A stretch of DNA of 64,000 nt from Pseudomonas sp. Bc-h (lineage in GTDB: Bacteria; Pseudomonadota; Gammaproteobacteria; Pseudomonadales; Pseudomonadaceae): the NCBI RefSeq assembly GCF_002080045.1, contig NZ_MUIN01000004.1, forward strand, positions 248,146-312,145. Reading direction: 5' to 3'. Position numbers and translations under genes: made by a program. This document shows positions 28,123-37,516 of the stretch, in pieces. Numbering within the stretch: the first letter of the stretch is position 1; the number at the start of each line of letters is the position of its first letter. The notes below the pieces were generated by a model. It was not told the origin of the DNA and did not search any database. It saw only the letters and a list, made by a program, of their open reading frames with translations.

Positions 28123-29319
28123 ATGTCCCTGCCTAGCTTGCGCCTCAAGCCCAACGCCGACCGTCGCCTGCGCGCTGGTCACCTGTGGATCTACAGCAAC
28201 GAGATCGACGTTGCCGCCACCCCGCTCAACGGCTTCGCTCCAGGCGCTCAAGCGATTCTTGAAGCAGCTGGCGGCAAGCCGCTGGGCATCGTCGCGATGA
28301 GCCCGAACAACCTGATCTGCGCCCGCCTGCTGTCCCGCGACATCAAGCTGCCGCTGGACAAGTCGCTGCTGGTGCATCGCCTTAACGTCTGCCTGTCGCT
28401 GCGCGAGCGCCTGTTCGACAAGCCGTTCTATCGCCTGGTCTACGGCGACTCCGACCTGCTGCCAGGTCTGGTGGTCGACCGCTTCGGCGACATTCTGGTG
28501 GTGCAACTGGCCTCCGCGACTATGGAACAGCACAAGGACGAGGTTCTCGCGGCGCTGATTCAAGTCATCAAGCCAAGCGGCATCCTGCTCAAGAACGATT
28601 CCGCAGCGCGCGATGCCGAAGGTCTGAACCGCTACGTCGAAACCGCGTTCGGCCTGGTGCCGGAGTGGGTCGCGCTGGAAGAGAACGGCGTGAAATTCGA
28701 AGCGCCGGTAATGGAAGGCCAGAAAACCGGCTGGTTCTACGACCACCGCATGAATCGCGCGCGCCTGGCGCCGTACGTCAAAGGCAAGCGCGTGCTGGAT
28801 CTGTTCAGCTACATCGGCGGCTGGGGCGTACAGGCTGGCGCGTTCGGCGCCAGCGAAGTGTTCTGCGTCGATGCATCGGGCTTCGCACTCGACGGCGTTG
28901 AACGCAACGCCGGTTTGAACGGGTTTGCCGAGAAAGTCACCTGCATCGAAGGCGATGTGTTCGAAGCGCTGAAGGAATTGAAGGCCGCCGAAGAACGCTT
29001 CGACGTGATCGTTGCCGATCCTCCCGCGTTCATCAAGCGCAAGAAAGACCTGAAAAACGGCGAAGGCGCCTACCGCCGCCTCAACGAACAGGCCATGCGC
29101 CTGCTTAGCAAGGACGGCATTCTGGTCAGCGCCTCCTGCTCGATGCACCTGCCCGAAGACGACCTGCAGAACATCCTGCTGACCAGCGCCCGCCATCTGG
29201 ACCGCAACATCCAGTTGCTGGAACGCGGCGGCCAGGGCCCGGACCATCCGGTACACCCGGCAATTCCGGAAACGCGCTACATCAAGAGCATTACCTGCCG
29301 GTTGTTGCCCAATAGTTGA
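28123..29319 (+). CDS. rlmI: 23S rRNA (cytosine-1962-C5)-methyltransferase RlmI-type
   Basis: A 398-residue class I methyltransferase. An N-terminal PUA-like RNA-binding region (residues 1-75) is followed by the linker KTGWFYDHRMNR and the SAM motif VLDLFSYIGGWGVQA. The DPPAFIKRKKD loop is the catalytic motif, and Cys in SASCSMHL is the candidate nucleophile. A consensus -10 box TATAAT at 28091-28096 lies upstream. Confidence 0.9.
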   Translation: MSLPSLRLKPNADRRLRAGHLWIYSNEIDVAATPLNGFAPGAQAILEAAGGKPLGIVAMSPNNLICARLLSRDIKLPLDKSLLVHRLNVCLSLRERLFDKPFYRLVYGDSDLLPGLVVDRFGDILVVQLASATMEQHKDEVLAALIQVIKPSGILLKNDSAARDAEGLNRYVETAFGLVPEWVALEENGVKFEAPVMEGQKTGWFYDHRMNRARLAPYVKGKRVLDLFSYIGGWGVQAGAFGASEVFCVDASGFALDGVERNAGLNGFAEKVTCIEGDVFEALKELKAAEERFDVIVADPPAFIKRKKDLKNGEGAYRRLNEQAMRLLSKDGILVSASCSMHLPEDDLQNILLTSARHLDRNIQLLERGGQGPDHPVHPAIPETRYIKSITCRLLPNS

Positions 29320-29343
29320 TTTGCGGCGCTTTCACTGACGCCA

Positions 29344-29404
29344 TCGCGGGCAAGCGCGCTCCTGCAGCAGGACTCGATCCACTGTAGAGGCGCGCTTGTC
29401 CGCA
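29344..29404. repeat. Second-type REP doublet
   Basis: The arms CGCGGGCAAGCGCGCTCCTG and GAGGCGCGCTTGTCCGC face each other across about 20 nt. This is a different REP class from that at 16236. It separates rlmI from the mgtE remnant. Confidence 0.65.
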
Positions 29405-29424
29405 AACGTTTTAAACCGGCGCCC

Positions 29425-29880
29425 TTAAAGCCCCAGAATCACCGAAGCAATTCCGAAGTACACCAACACCCCCGCTGCATCGGCAATCGATGTAATCAAC
29501 GGCCCGCTTGCCACCGCAGGGTCCATGCGCAGTCGGCTGAACAGGAATGGCAGGCTCATGCCAATGAGGCTGCCGATCAGCACTATGATCAGCATGCTGC
29601 TCGCCACCACCATGGAAACGTTCCAGCCTCCACGCATGGCACCCAGCAGCGCGACGGCCACGGCCATGGTTACGCCGAGCGCCAGCGCCACTGAACATTC
29701 GCGCCACAGCAGACGCAGCCAGTCTTTCATCACCACGTCCCCGGTCGCCAGGGCCCTGACCATCAGGGTCGCTGATTGCGCGCCCGCGTTGCCGCCGCTA
29801 TCTACCAGCAGTGGCAGGAAGAACACCAATACAATATACAAAGCCCTAATAGAGGCACCGGATCTGTCTTGGCATTCCAT
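29425..29880 (-). pseudogene. mgtE remnant (C-terminal membrane domain of a magnesium transporter)
   Basis: A 151-residue frame whose residues 12-151 match the C-terminal transmembrane half of MgtE: LLVDSGGNAGAQSATLMVRAL is the family's conserved GGNAG(S/T)Q loop, and RMDPAVASGPLITSIADAAG is the second pore motif. Intact MgtE is about 450-480 residues, with an N domain, two CBS domains and a first membrane helix. All of these are missing, and the first dozen residues look like unrelated fill. The rest of the gene is not found in the flanking 750 nt, so this is a deletion remnant. Confidence 0.75.
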
Positions 29881-30074
29881 CCGGCCGCCAGCGGTGTAGA
29901 ATCGCGGTATTCATCGCCAATCATCCCCGGCGGGTTTATGAGCTCCGGTCGAGCGCGCAGCGATCCTGTGGCGTCACCGACCTCATCCGCAGCGACAGCT
30001 ACCTGTCGTCGCTGCAAAGGACCAAGAGAAGCTCACTCCCTTACTGATACCTGATTAGCCGCCCGGAGTGCTCC
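29881..30074. other. Non-coding stretch upstream of ilvD
   Basis: This is the part of the rlmI-ilvD interval not covered by the mgtE remnant or the REP doublet. It should contain the ilvD promoter and leader, but no clear -10/-35 pair, leader peptide rich in branched-chain codons or riboswitch stands out. A GGAGTG ribosome site precedes ilvD. Confidence 0.5.
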
Positions 30075-31922
30075 ATGCCTGATTACCGCTCGAAAACGTC
30101 CACCCACGGCCGCAATATGGCCGGCGCACGCGCCCTGTGGCGCGCCACGGGCATGAAGGACGAAGACTTCAAGAAACCGATCATCGCCATCGCCAACTCG
30201 TTCACCCAGTTCGTGCCGGGTCACGTGCACCTCAAGGACCTCGGCCAACTGGTCGCCCGCGAGATCGAGAAAGCAGGCGGCGTTGCCAAGGAATTCAACA
30301 CCATTGCCGTGGATGACGGCATCGCGATGGGCCACGACGGCATGCTGTACTCGCTGCCGAGCCGCGAGATCATTGCCGATTCCGTGGAGTACATGGTCAA
30401 CGCCCACTGCGCCGACGCCATCGTCTGTATCTCCAACTGCGACAAGATCACCCCCGGCATGCTCATGGCCGCACTGCGCCTGAACATCCCGGTCATCTTC
30501 GTCTCCGGCGGCCCGATGGAAGCCGGCAAGACCAAGCTCGCCAGCCACGGCCTGGACCTGGTTGACGCGATGGTCATCGCTGCTGATTCTTCGGCCTCGG
30601 ACGAAAAAGTCGCCGAATACGAGCGCAGCGCATGCCCGACCTGCGGTTCGTGCTCCGGCATGTTCACCGCCAACTCGATGAACTGCCTGACCGAGGCCTT
30701 GGGCCTCGCGCTGCCAGGCAACGGTTCGACACTGGCGACCCACTCCGACCGCGAGCAGCTGTTCCTGCAGGCTGGCCGCACCATCGTCGAGCTGTGCAAA
30801 ACCTACTACCGCGACAATGACGACTCGGTTCTGCCGCGCAACATCGCCAACTTCAAAGCCTTTGAAAACGCGATGACGCTGGACATCGCCATGGGCGGTT
30901 CGACCAACACCATCCTGCACTTGCTGGCCGCCGCTCAGGAAGCTGAAATCCCGTTCGACCTGCGCGACATCGATCGTCTGTCGCGCCGCGTTCCGCAGCT
31001 GTGCAAAGTCGCGCCGAACATCCAGAAGTACCACATGGAAGACGTCCACCGCGCTGGCGGCATCTTCAGCATTCTCGGCTCACTGGCCCGCGGCGGTCTG
31101 TTGCACACGGACCTGCCGACCGTCCATGCGAAGTCGATGGAAGAAGCCATCGCCAAGTGGGACATCACCCAGACCGACGACGAAGCGGTTCATCACTTCT
31201 TCAAGGCAGGCCCTGCAGGCATACCGACGCAGACCGCATTCAGCCAGTCGACCCGGTGGGAAACACTGGACGACGACCGTGAGAACGGCTGCATCCGTAG
31301 CGTCGAACACGCTTATTCGCAGGAAGGCGGTCTGGCCGTGCTGTACGGCAACATCGCGCTGGACGGTTGCGTCGTGAAGACTGCGGGCGTCGACGAGTCG
31401 ATCCATGTGTTCGAAGGCAACGCGAAAATTTTCGAGAGCCAGGACAGCGCCGTGCGCGGGATCCTTGCTGACGAAGTGAAAGCCGGCGACATCGTGATCA
31501 TCCGTTACGAAGGTCCGAAAGGCGGCCCGGGCATGCAGGAAATGCTTTACCCGACGTCGTACCTGAAATCCAAGGGCCTGGGCAAAGCCTGTGCGCTGCT
31601 GACTGATGGCCGCTTCTCGGGCGGTACCTCGGGCTTGTCCATCGGCCACGCTTCGCCGGAAGCGGCTGCCGGTGGCGCGATCGGTCTGGTGCGTGATGGC
31701 GACAAGGTGCTGATTGACATCCCGAACCGTGGGATCAACCTGTTGATCTCCGATGAGGAAATGGCTGCCCGTCGTGCCGAACAGGACAAGAAAGGCTGGA
31801 AGCCCGTCGAATCTCGTCCTCGCAAGGTAACCACTGCCCTCAAGGCCTACGCCCTGCTCGCCACCAGCGCCGACAAAGGTGCCGTGCGTGACAAGGCAAT
31901 GCTGGACAAGCTGATTCCGTAA
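30075..31922 (+). CDS. ilvD: Dihydroxy-acid dehydratase IlvD
   Basis: A 615-residue iron-sulfur dehydratase for the third common step of valine and isoleucine synthesis. Cysteines for the cluster lie in [14 protein letters not shown] and [18 protein letters not shown]; the C-terminal [16 protein letters not shown] and [18 protein letters not shown] motifs are diagnostic. Length is that of the E. coli-type enzyme. It ends 19 nt before a strong terminator. The frame of the neighbouring minus-strand phosphatase runs antisense into its 3' half. Confidence 0.97.
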   Translation: MPDYRSKTSTHGRNMAGARALWRATGMKDEDFKKPIIAIANSFTQFVPGHVHLKDLGQLVAREIEKAGGVAKEFNTIAVDDGIAMGHDGMLYSLPSREIIADSVEYMVNAHCADAIVCISNCDKITPGMLMAALRLNIPVIFVSGGPMEAGKTKLASHGLDLVDAMVIAADSSASDEKVAEYERSACPTCGSCSGMFTANSMNCLTEALGLALPGNGSTLATHSDREQLFLQAGRTIVELCKTYYRDNDDSVLPRNIANFKAFENAMTLDIAMGGSTNTILHLLAAAQEAEIPFDLRDIDRLSRRVPQLCKVAPNIQKYHMEDVHRAGGIFSILGSLARGGLLHTDLPTVHAKSMEEAIAKWDITQTDDEAVHHFFKAGPAGIPTQTAFSQSTRWETLDDDRENGCIRSVEHAYSQEGGLAVLYGNIALDGCVVKTAGVDESIHVFEGNAKIFESQDSAVRGILADEVKAGDIVIIRYEGPKGGPGMQEMLYPTSYLKSKGLGKACALLTDGRFSGGTSGLSIGHASPEAAAGGAIGLVRDGDKVLIDIPNRGINLLISDEEMAARRAEQDKKGWKPVESRPRKVTTALKAYALLATSADKGAVRDKAMLDKLIP

Positions 31923-32969
31923 TCGGCATCGGTAGCTACATAAAAAAACCGGCAGCGATGCCGGTTTTTTTTGTGAGCGCACCACAGCCTGTGTGGCAGT
32001 CCGGCTTGCCGGCGGTGGCGTTTGAATGCCCACCGCCGGCAGGTTGATCCACAAGTGAATCCCGCCTTTGTTGACGTCGACGCTGTGAAACAGCATGTAG
32101 CCATCGCTCGTTGGCGTGTCGCCGCCCACCAGCACCGGTTTCTTCCACTGATCGATGTACGTCAGGATCGCCGCCTGCTTGCCCGCCATCCAGGTCGCCG
32201 GGGTCCACAGGTAAGGGGTCAGCTCAAGGCCGAGGTTGGCCTTCTCGTCGTACTTGCCCGCCGTGATCTGCTTGCGTGCGGTGGTCAGCTCGCCGGTATC
32301 GCGGTTCTTCAACAGCGTGGTCACGCCGATAACATTCTGCGGTTTGACGTTGTAGCCGTACTTCGGATCGGACGCGACCATGCGTACCAGCTCCTCGGAG
32401 GCCGCGGTCATCACGTAGACCTCAATGCCGTTTTCCATCAGCTTGTTGTACAGCTCGGCTTGGCCGGTGAAGACCTTCGGCGGCTGGACCTCTATGGTCT
32501 TGACCGCATCGCCTTCGTAATAAGTGCTCGGCACGGGTTTGCCGGACGCCATCAGCTCGTCGACGTAGCCTTTGAGCTCTTTGAGGGTGAAACCGGAAAA
32601 CACCTGCGCGACCCACGGGTAGCAAACCATGTCGTCGATTTCGCAGAGGCGGTAGTAGTAGCTGAACAGGCTCTCTTTGTGGTCGGCGGTGTCTTTGAAC
32701 GGGATCAGCTTGAGGGAAGGATCGAGCTTTTCACGAGTGATCAGCCCTTTGTTTTCCATGAACGGCAGCAGCGACTCTTCCAGGTCGTAGCGATAGCTGG
32801 TGTTGTCCATGTCGAAAACGGCGAAATTACCCTTGTTGGCATTCGCCGCGATCATGGCGTTGAGCTGCTTGGCCGCAGGCTCGGGCCAGTGCTTGAGCTC
32901 CGTGGAATACGCCTGTCCGGCAAGGCCCAGACAGAGCGCCGCGGCCAACAGTTTTGGTGCGAGCTTCAT
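31080..32969 (-). CDS. HAD-family phosphatase (PchP-like) with 3' end lost and run-on tail
   Basis: Residues 1-309 are a normal secreted HAD phosphatase, like phosphorylcholine phosphatase: signal peptide (about 1-22), catalytic motif [12 protein letters not shown] (Asp53, Asp55) and the late acid motif [16 protein letters not shown]. After HLWIN (Asn309, codon 32043-32045) the homology stops at a REP element. The frame then runs for 320 further codons through the REP, the ilvD terminator and antisense ilvD sequence. Family proteins are about 350 residues, so roughly 40 C-terminal residues are gone. The gene may be inactive, or make a protein with a foreign tail. Conserved part: 32043-32969. 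Confidence 0.7.
   Translation of the reverse strand: MKLAPKLLAAALCLGLAGQAYSTELKHWPEPAAKQLNAMIAANANKGNFAVFDMDNTSYRYDLEESLLPFMENKGLITREKLDPSLKLIPFKDTADHKESLFSYYYRLCEIDDMVCYPWVAQVFSGFTLKELKGYVDELMASGKPVPSTYYEGDAVKTIEVQPPKVFTGQAELYNKLMENGIEVYVMTAASEELVRMVASDPKYGYNVKPQNVIGVTTLLKNRDTGELTTARKQITAGKYDEKANLGLELTPYLWTPATWMAGKQAAILTYIDQWKKPVLVGGDTPTSDGYMLFHSVDVNKGGIHLWINLPAVGIQTPPPASRTATQAVVRSQKKPASLPVFLCSYRCRLRNQLVQHCLVTHGTFVGAGGEQGVGLEGSGYLARTRFDGLPAFLVLFGTTGSHFLIGDQQVDPTVRDVNQHLVAITHQTDRATGSRFRRSVADGQARGTAREAAISQQRTGFAQALGFQVRRRVKHFLHARAAFRTFVTDDHDVAGFHFVSKDPAHGAVLALENFRVAFEHMDRLVDARSLHDATVQRDVAVQHGQTAFLRISVFDATDAAVLTVVVQCFPPGRLAECGLRRYACRACLEEVMNRFVVGLGDVPLGDGFFHRLRMDGRQVRVQQTAAGQ
31942..31973 (+). 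terminator. Rho-independent terminator of ilvD
   Basis: Stem AACCGGCA / TGCCGGTT with a GCGA loop, preceded by seven A and followed by eight T. The A-run may allow it to act on minus-strand transcripts too. Confidence 0.9.
31990..32042. repeat. REP doublet truncated at its right arm
   Basis: The left arm TGGCAGTCCGGCTTGCCGGC is complete, but the facing arm stops after CACCGCCGGCA, where coding sequence of the neighbouring phosphatase begins. The missing half suggests an insertion or deletion that removed both the REP end and the gene's 3' end. Confidence 0.75.
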
Positions 32970-33141
32970 AACGGTGTCCTCCCCTTTATTAGTTCGAGGC
33001 TGGACCGTAACAAAAAGCCATTACTGTTTTAATGCGTCAGCGACTGCGTACGTTCTGATGGCGTCACGTTGAGAACCATTCGCGACATATGACATAAAAA
33101 CGACCTATGTGTGACAGGGGTTGGCGCTATGCCAACCAAAG

Positions 33142-33654
33142 TCAGAGGCGCTCCCAGACCTCGAAGTTGTAGGCAGGCTTGTCGTCCAGTGCCGGGTTTT
33201 CCGTGTTGGAGACCAGCGTCCACTGAGCAGGATCGAACTCCGGAAACCACGCATCACCCTCAGGGCTCAGCGCGACTCTTGTCAGATACAAGCGATCAGC
33301 CTGCGCCATACCTTGCGCATACAGCTGCGCGCCGCCGATCAGCATGACTTCGCTTACGCCCTGCTCGCTCGCCCATTCTTGCGCGCGCTCCACGGCAGCT
33401 TCCAGCGAGGTGAAGACTTCAGCGCCTTCAAGCTGCAGGTTCGCCTGACGACTGACGACGATATTGAGCCGGCCCGGCAGTGGGCGGCCCAACGAATCCC
33501 AGGTCTTGCGACCCATGATGATCGGCTTGCCCAGCGTGGTGGCCTTGAAGTACTTGAAATCCCCCGGCAAATGCCAGGGCATGGAATTGTCGACACCGAT
33601 GACCCGGTTTTCACCCAGGGCGGCAATCAGGCTGAGGGGGAGATGTTTTTTCAT
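33142..33654 (-). CDS. folA: Dihydrofolate reductase
   Basis: A 170-residue enzyme reducing dihydrofolate to tetrahydrofolate with NADPH. The substrate loop GENRVIGVDNSMPWHLPGD, then PIIMGRKTWDSLGRPLPGR and VMLIGGAQLYAQ are all in place. Length is that of chromosomal FolA, the target of trimethoprim. Transcribed alone. Confidence 0.97.
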   Translation of the reverse strand: MKKHLPLSLIAALGENRVIGVDNSMPWHLPGDFKYFKATTLGKPIIMGRKTWDSLGRPLPGRLNIVVSRQANLQLEGAEVFTSLEAAVERAQEWASEQGVSEVMLIGGAQLYAQGMAQADRLYLTRVALSPEGDAWFPEFDPAQWTLVSNTENPALDDKPAYNFEVWERL

Positions 33655-33732
33655 GGCGGCGAGGATAGCAGAGGCAACACAGAGATTCGTAGCCTTGGAA
33701 GGGCCGCAGCTATCGCTTCGCCTGGAACATTG

Positions 33733-33826
33733 CCTTCGCGAGCAAGCTCCCTCCCACAGATTTCAGGGGGGTCGAAGAATCTTGCTTCATCGCGACTACC
33801 GTGGGAGGGAGCTTGTTCGCGAAGAC
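33733..33826. repeat. Third-type REP doublet
   Basis: Arms CTTCGCGAGCAAGCTCCCTC (with CCAC) and GTGGGAGGGAGCTTGTTCGC face each other over about 43 nt. It fills much of the gap between folA and the DUF2868 gene. Confidence 0.8.
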
Positions 33827-33915
33827 AGTAGTCCAGGCACTACAGAACCTGTGGCCCTGCGCGATTGCTGCCACAACGGTTATGCTCACTTCTGACTTCA
33901 ACAACGAGACGCCGC

Positions 33916-35295
33916 GTGACTGCACTGACCCCACTCGATGAACTTTGGCTGACCGAAGCCGTGCGCCTGCGGGAACAACACGCAGGCCCGCTTGAAGACG
34001 ACGAAGCCAGCCGCCGAGCCCGCGCCAGTGCGGGTGATCTGCTGACGCGGATCAAGAACCGGGCCCTGTGGCTGGCCGAGCGTGACGGCATGGTTTCGGC
34101 CCTGCGCCACTGGAAACAGGGCGCGAAGCTTTCACTGATCGTGCTGGCGATCTTCGCAATTGTAAGCGGGGCCGGACTGGCCTTTGCCGCGCTGGGGGAC
34201 GGCCAGACCCCGGTCAATGTGTTCTGGGCGCTGGGCAGCCTGCTCGGCCTGAACCTTATTCTGCTTATCAGCTGGTTATCAGGGCTGCTATTCGCCGGGG
34301 ACAGCGCCGCCAGCCTTGGGCGGCTCTGGTTATGGCTCAGCGAAAAACTCGCCCGCGATGCTCAAGCGGCACAACTCGCACCGGCGCTAATTCTGCTATT
34401 ACAGCGCAAACGCCTGAATCGCTGGGTGCTCGGTACCTGCGTCAACGGCCTGTGGTTGCTGGCGTTGGTCAGCGCGTTGACCCTGTTGTTACTGCTGATG
34501 GCCACCCGGCGTTACGGCTTCGTCTGGGAAACCACCATTCTGGGCAGCGATACATTTGTCAGCCTGACTCAGGGCCTCGGCACACTCCCCTCGCTCCTCG
34601 GCTTCAGCGTCCCGACCGAAGACATGATCCGCGCCAGTGGCGACACCGCTCTGGTGATCGAAAACGCTCGGCAGGCCTGGGCTGCCTGGCTGGTCGGCGT
34701 GCTCGTCGTCTATGGCATCGCGCCTCGCTTGATACTGACGCTGCTGTGCTACGGCCGATGGCGCGCCGGTCGCAAGCATCTGGCCCTGGATCTAAGCCAG
34801 CCCGGTTTCGCCGAATTGCGCGAACGCTTGATGCCCAGCAGCGAACGCCTGGGCGTCAATGACGCAGCCCCTGCGCAATTGCATCAGGTGCAGGCAGGCA
34901 CTGCAGCTCTCGAAAGTGAAGGCGCGCTGCTGGTGGCCATCGAACTGGACGATCAGCGGCCGTGGCCACCGAAACTGCCGAGAAGCGTCGCCGACGCGGG
35001 CATTCTCGACAGCCGCGAATCTCGCCGAACCCTGCTCGACCAACTCACCCGCTACCCGCCTGCGCGGCTGGGCATCGCCTGCGACCCACGCCGCTCGCCT
35101 GATCGTGGCAGCCTGGCCTTGATTGCGGAACTGGCTCGCTGTGCAGCCGACACCCGCGTCTGGTTGCTGCCCGCACCAACAGGCCAGGCGCTGGATGACG
35201 ATCGTCTCGGCGACTGGCACGAGGCATTGCAACAGCTGGAATTGAAATGGACTGACAGCGCGCCGCTGACCTGGCTGGAGACTGGACATGACTGA
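33916..35295 (+). CDS. DUF2868 family membrane protein
   Basis: A 459-residue protein from a GTG start (VTALTPLDELWLTEAV), chosen over the upstream TTG because it matches the family N-terminus. Three or four hydrophobic segments are visible (about residues 70-92, 105-125, 175-200 and 250-275). The C-terminal third is soluble and rich in Leu and Arg. DUF2868 has no known function. The gene overlaps the DUF3482 GTPase by 8 nt, so the two are a coupled pair; the GTPase may use this protein as its membrane partner. Confidence 0.85.
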   Translation: MTALTPLDELWLTEAVRLREQHAGPLEDDEASRRARASAGDLLTRIKNRALWLAERDGMVSALRHWKQGAKLSLIVLAIFAIVSGAGLAFAALGDGQTPVNVFWALGSLLGLNLILLISWLSGLLFAGDSAASLGRLWLWLSEKLARDAQAAQLAPALILLLQRKRLNRWVLGTCVNGLWLLALVSALTLLLLLMATRRYGFVWETTILGSDTFVSLTQGLGTLPSLLGFSVPTEDMIRASGDTALVIENARQAWAAWLVGVLVVYGIAPRLILTLLCYGRWRAGRKHLALDLSQPGFAELRERLMPSSERLGVNDAAPAQLHQVQAGTAALESEGALLVAIELDDQRPWPPKLPRSVADAGILDSRESRRTLLDQLTRYPPARLGIACDPRRSPDRGSLALIAELARCAADTRVWLLPAPTGQALDDDRLGDWHEALQQLELKWTDSAPLTWLETGHD

Positions 35296-36673
35296 CAAGG
35301 ATGCGAATCGCCCCCTGAAGCTGGCGGTGGTCGGTCATACCAACGTCGGTAAGACCTCGCTGCTGCGCACCCTCACCCGCGATGTCGGCTTTGGCGAGGT
35401 CTCCCATCGCCCCAGCACTACCCGCCATGTGGAAGGCGCGCGGCTTTCCGTCGACGGCGAAGCGTTGCTGGAACTCTACGACACTCCCGGACTGGAAGAC
35501 GCCATCGCTCTTCTCGATTACTTGGAGCGTCTCGACCGCCCCGGCGAGCGGCTCGATGGTCCGGCCCGATTGGCCCGTTTTCTGGAAGGCAGCGAGGCAC
35601 GTCAGCGTTTCGAACAAGAGGCCAAGGTAATGCGTCAGTTGCTGGCCTCGGATGCAGGTCTTTACGTGATTGATGCCCGCGAACCTGTTCTCGCCAAGTA
35701 CCGTGATGAGTTGGCCGTACTCGCCAGTTGTGGCAAACCGTTGCTGCCAGTGCTCAATTTCGTGAGCAGTGCACACCATCGCGAACCGGATTGGCGTGAG
35801 GCCCTGGCGCGCCTGGGCCTGCATGCCCTGGTGCGATTCGACAGCGTCGCCCCGCCTGAAGATGGCGAACGGCGACTCTATGAAAGCCTGGCGCTGCTGC
35901 TGGAAACATCGCGCGGGCGACTGGAGCGATTGATCGCCGATCAACAGGCGCAACGGGAAGTTCGCCGGTACAGCGCCGCCCGCGTGATCGCAGAATTGCT
36001 GCTGGACTGCGCCGCGTGTCGACGCAGTGTCGCGACCAGCTCCGATCAGGTTCCGGGCGCTATAGAAGACCTGCGCAAGGCTGTACGCCAGCGGGAACAA
36101 CGCTGCGTTGAAGCACTGCTCAAGCTCTATGCGTTCCGGCGTGAAGACGCCTCGGCCAATGACCTGCCTTTGATGGATGGCCGCTGGGGAGACGATTTGT
36201 TCAACCCGGAGACTCTCAAGCTATTGGGCGTACGCGTGGGCAGCGGCATTGCAGCCGGGGCTGCGGCCGGCGCGGGCGTGGATCTGCTCGTCGGAGGTAT
36301 TACGCTGGGCGCCGCGGCGCTGGTCGGTGCGATTGCCGGTGGCGCTCTGCAAACCGCTCGCAGCTATGGCACAAGGTTGCTTGGCAAACTCAAGGGCCAG
36401 CGAGAACTGACCGTCGATGATGCGGTGCTGCGCCTGCTGGCTCTGCGTCAGCGCCAACTGCTGATCGCGCTGGAGGCCCGAGGCCACGCAGCGATGGACA
36501 GCATCAAGCTGGACGCACCAAAGGACAAGACCTGGCGCGAGGGCAAACTGCCGGACGCCCTGCACAAGGCGCGGGCGCATCCGCAGTGGTCGTCGCTCAA
36601 TCCCCATTCGAAGCTGAATCAGACCGAGCGGCAGGAGCAGATACAGGCATTGGCGGAAACGATCCTGGTCTAA
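35288..36673 (+). CDS. DUF3482 family Era-like GTPase
   Basis: A 461-residue GTPase. G1 is GHTNVGKTS (residues 16-24) and G3 is DTPG (65-68), but the usual G4 NKxD is replaced by Asn157-Phe-Val-Ser in PVLNFVSS, so guanine specificity must be checked. After the G domain comes a helical part, then a glycine-rich hydrophobic stretch at about residues 314-360 that could insert into a membrane. The C-terminus is charged. Function is unknown; it is coupled to the DUF2868 membrane protein. Confidence 0.87.
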   Translation: MTDKDANRPLKLAVVGHTNVGKTSLLRTLTRDVGFGEVSHRPSTTRHVEGARLSVDGEALLELYDTPGLEDAIALLDYLERLDRPGERLDGPARLARFLEGSEARQRFEQEAKVMRQLLASDAGLYVIDAREPVLAKYRDELAVLASCGKPLLPVLNFVSSAHHREPDWREALARLGLHALVRFDSVAPPEDGERRLYESLALLLETSRGRLERLIADQQAQREVRRYSAARVIAELLLDCAACRRSVATSSDQVPGAIEDLRKAVRQREQRCVEALLKLYAFRREDASANDLPLMDGRWGDDLFNPETLKLLGVRVGSGIAAGAAAGAGVDLLVGGITLGAAALVGAIAGGALQTARSYGTRLLGKLKGQRELTVDDAVLRLLALRQRQLLIALEARGHAAMDSIKLDAPKDKTWREGKLPDALHKARAHPQWSSLNPHSKLNQTERQEQIQALAETILV

Positions 36674-36679
36674 ACGCCG

Positions 36680-36776
36680 ATCCCTGTGAGTTCCCAGAGG
36701 TCACGAGGGTCGCGATGGCGATGTGTCAGATAAATCGCTTTCGCGACCGTCGTAACCTCCGGTTGCTCCCACAGGC
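36680..36776. repeat. Nested palindromic intergenic repeat, copy 1
   Basis: The core hairpin GCGAT-gtgtcagataa-ATCGC (36717-36742 region, extended by TCGCGA/TCGCGA) is flanked by AGGTCACGAGGGT/ACCGTCGTAACCT and by CCTGTG/CACAGG. The same core GTGTCAGATA and the segment ACCGTCGTAACCTCCGG recur at 48186-48246. Lies between the GTPase and HD genes. Confidence 0.75.
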
Positions 36777-36777
36777 G

Positions 36778-37341
36778 TTATGCACCAAGCAGGACTCTTG
36801 CCTTCTCTTTCAGCATTTCAAGATCGATCACCGGGACGTTCATCTCTTTCGCCATCTCATCCCACTGACGCATACGCAAACTGATGCTGCACAGCGGATC
36901 GCGCTCGAATGCATCGGCTTCAGCCTCGCTCATCACGCCGCCCTGATATTCCAGCGTGCGACGACTCGCTTCACTGAGCCGGGCGTAATAGCCCGGTTGG
37001 CGGAGGGTCAGGTAGCGCTTGGCCTGAACGTGATACTCCACCAGCCTGGCAACCCGGTCGCTGAACCCACGCTTGCGCAAGTAGTCGGCGCCAACCCGTT
37101 CATGGCTGGCGACCCCATACCCGCCCATGCTCGCCGCGTCCGGATCGCTTTCGCAGATATGACCGATGTCGTGAAAGAACGCCGCCAGCACTACTTCGTC
37201 GTCGTACCCTTCTACCAGCGCCAACTGCGCAGACTGCGACATGTGCTCGATCTGCGACACCGGCTCGCCGATGTAATCGTCGTTGCCGCGTTGCACGTAC
37301 AGACCAAATACTTCGTTGACCACCTGTTCAGCGTGTTGCAT
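36778..37341 (-). CDS. HD-domain protein, PhnZ-like
   Basis: A 187-residue protein with the metal motif FFHDIGHI and an upstream EHMSQSAQLA helix. This arrangement (E/H, then HD, then later His) resembles PhnZ, a di-iron oxygenase that cleaves 2-amino-1-hydroxyethylphosphonate. Databases call the group phosphonate degradation associated HD domain proteins. No phnY or other phosphonate gene is next to it, so substrate is open; a phosphohydrolase is also possible. Transcribed alone. Confidence 0.75.
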   Translation of the reverse strand: MQHAEQVVNEVFGLYVQRGNDDYIGEPVSQIEHMSQSAQLALVEGYDDEVVLAAFFHDIGHICESDPDAASMGGYGVASHERVGADYLRKRGFSDRVARLVEYHVQAKRYLTLRQPGYYARLSEASRRTLEYQGGVMSEAEADAFERDPLCSISLRMRQWDEMAKEMNVPVIDLEMLKEKARVLLGA

Positions 37342-37516
37342 TAGCTACCCTCGAATTCGTCGCCGCTTGCCTGTCCGCCCACCCTACCCGGCCTGTATTG
37401 CGAAGGCGTGGCAGCGGCGCATCGTGTGCCGATAGTCGCATCGATCATTTTGCGATAGGGGAAACGCGCGCGGCCCGGTATGATCGCGCGCCCGATACAC
37501 CCGGAAGCACAACGCC

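Noticed and set aside
30033..31049. A 338-codon minus-strand frame opposite ilvD
   Set aside because: Its translation has no family features and lies wholly within the conserved ilvD gene.
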